NCBI GenBank assembly: GCA_021159125.1
Contig: JAGGSL010000151.1
Location: forward strand, 1 to 23,217
Direction of reading: 5' to 3'
DNA: 23,217 bases
DNA from: Thermoplasmata archaeon
Lineage (GTDB): Archaea > Thermoplasmatota > E2 > UBA202 > DSCA01
Position 1 is the stretch's first letter; each line of letters begins with the position of its first letter. Under the pieces are notes generated by a model that was given only the letters and a program-made list of their open reading frames with translations, had not been told where the DNA came from and did not search any database. The position numbers and the translations under genes are program-made. Positions 22,786-23,217 of the stretch are shown one piece after another.

Positions 22786-22855
22786 CCCCTGGAATCGTTG
22801 AATTAATATATTCTTTCCATATTATGTACGCTGGCTAACAGGTATGCCTGAACAT

Positions 22856-22940
22856 GCGAGGGTAGCCAAGCTAGGTCAAAGGCGACAGACTCAAGATCTG
22901 TTCCAGCAGTGGTTCGCCGGTTCAAATCCGGCCCCTCGCA
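22856..22940 (+). tRNA. tRNA-Leu (anticodon CAA)
   Basis: An 85-base class II tRNA with a long variable arm. The acceptor GCGAGGG (22856-22862) pairs with CCCTCGC (22933-22939), and A22940 is the discriminator. The anticodon stem ACAGA/TCTGT encloses CTCAAGA, anticodon CAA at 22892-22894, reading UUG. The T arm is GCCGG-TTCAAAT-CCGGC. No CCA is encoded and no intron is seen. A run of six T at 22941-22946 directly follows and is the likely terminator. CATATTATGTAC at 22818-22829 is a possible promoter. Confidence 0.95.
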
Positions 22941-22946
22941 TTTTTT
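22941..22946 (+). terminator. T-run terminator after tRNA-Leu(CAA)
   Basis: TTTTTT begins at the base after the tRNA discriminator; oligo-T is the usual archaeal termination signal and suits a stand-alone tRNA gene. Confidence 0.5.
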
Positions 22947-22996
22947 ATTTGTGTATATAGAGAGGGACGACAAAATGTTATATCCCTAAATCGAAG

Positions 22997-23006
22997 AGTT
23001 TAAACT
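22997..23006 (+). promoter_or_regulatory. TATA box for the gene at 23027
   Basis: AGTTTAAACT, a palindromic A/T core, is centred about 25 bases before ATG 23027, leaderless spacing. Confidence 0.45.
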
Positions 23007-23026
23007 TTGTAGTTAATTCCTACTAT

Positions 23027-23217
23027 ATGGAAAATGACAAAATGAAGGAAGAAAAACCTTGTCCATTAAGTAGGGAAGAATGGTTAGACCTCCTCAAAAC
23101 TTACTTGTCCATGAAGAAATCTGAATATTACCACAATTTTAATACAACTCTCTCTTTTGTGATTCTAATTTTTGCGGTTTTTATTCCTATTATTATTGCA
23201 GTTTTACACAGTATATC
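23027..23217 (+). CDS. Membrane protein, N-terminal part (cut by window edge)
   Basis: An open frame of 63 residues runs off the window. It starts MENDKMKEEKPCPLSREEW, continues as a charged cytoplasmic-type helix (LDLLKTYLSMKK) and ends in a hydrophobic segment (SFVILIFAVFIPIIIAVL) that is probably the first membrane helix. A TATA box 25 bases upstream supports ATG 23027 as the start of a leaderless message. The function cannot be told from what is visible. Confidence 0.6.
   Translation, partial: MENDKMKEEKPCPLSREEWLDLLKTYLSMKKSEYYHNFNTTLSFVILIFAVFIPIIIAVLHSI

Noticed and set aside
1..23217. CRISPR array, insertion sequence, integrase or attachment site
   Set aside because: No regularly spaced repeats, transposase or integrase motif, or tRNA-end duplication is visible; the three tRNA genes show no second copy of their 3' ends nearby.

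Overview
The window is chromosomal DNA from an archaeon, most likely a Thermoplasmatota-like euryarchaeote (the lineage is an inference; no 16S or other phylogenetic marker is present). The archaeal signs are ribosomal protein S17e, archaeal-type riboflavin synthase (RibC) and FAD synthase (RibL), a presenilin-type peptidase, tRNA genes without an encoded CCA end, and A/T-rich TATA boxes centred about 26 bases before many start codons, which points to widespread leaderless transcription. Some genes (MetK, PepD, a cold-shock domain) look bacterial in type, suggesting old gene transfer. I see no CRISPR array, insertion sequence, prophage or integrase.

Layout. 80-3526: an alpha-helical repeat protein, ribulose-phosphate epimerase, a secreted beta-propeller/PKD protein broken by a frameshift, and tRNA-Leu(GAG). 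3533-6306: a zinc-ribbon membrane protein diverges from metK, which is followed by a UspA protein and a 40-residue zinc-ribbon protein. 6378-9382: a small-gene region with a Cys-rich 53-residue protein, a membrane-anchored HNH protein, a CxxC-x17-CxxC zinc protein with a hairpin in its leader, a secreted seven-bladed propeller/PKD protein and a 48-residue membrane protein. 9528-13524: tRNA-Arg(CCT), a membrane-anchored secreted phospholipase-D-like protein translationally coupled to a rhomboid protease, and a convergent presenilin/SPP-like protease. 13654-16478: a ferritin-like protein, then a compact operon rps17e-ribB-ribL-ribC-ygjP. 16563-20134: a secreted M14 carboxypeptidase, a DMT transporter, dCTP deaminase and a zinc-finger/cold-shock fusion. 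20152-23217: PepD dipeptidase, a transglutaminase-like lipoprotein, tRNA-Leu(CAA) and the start of a membrane protein cut by the window edge.

How it fits together. The rib genes convert ribulose 5-phosphate, through dihydroxybutanone phosphate and lumazine, to riboflavin and FAD; Rpe at the left interconverts ribulose 5-phosphate and xylulose 5-phosphate. The exported M14 carboxypeptidase, transglutaminase-like lipoprotein and PLD-like protein, the cytoplasmic PepD dipeptidase and the DMT exporter suit a heterotroph that feeds on peptides. Two unrelated intramembrane proteases lie side by side next to a protein carrying a single C-terminal membrane anchor, the most system-like arrangement here.
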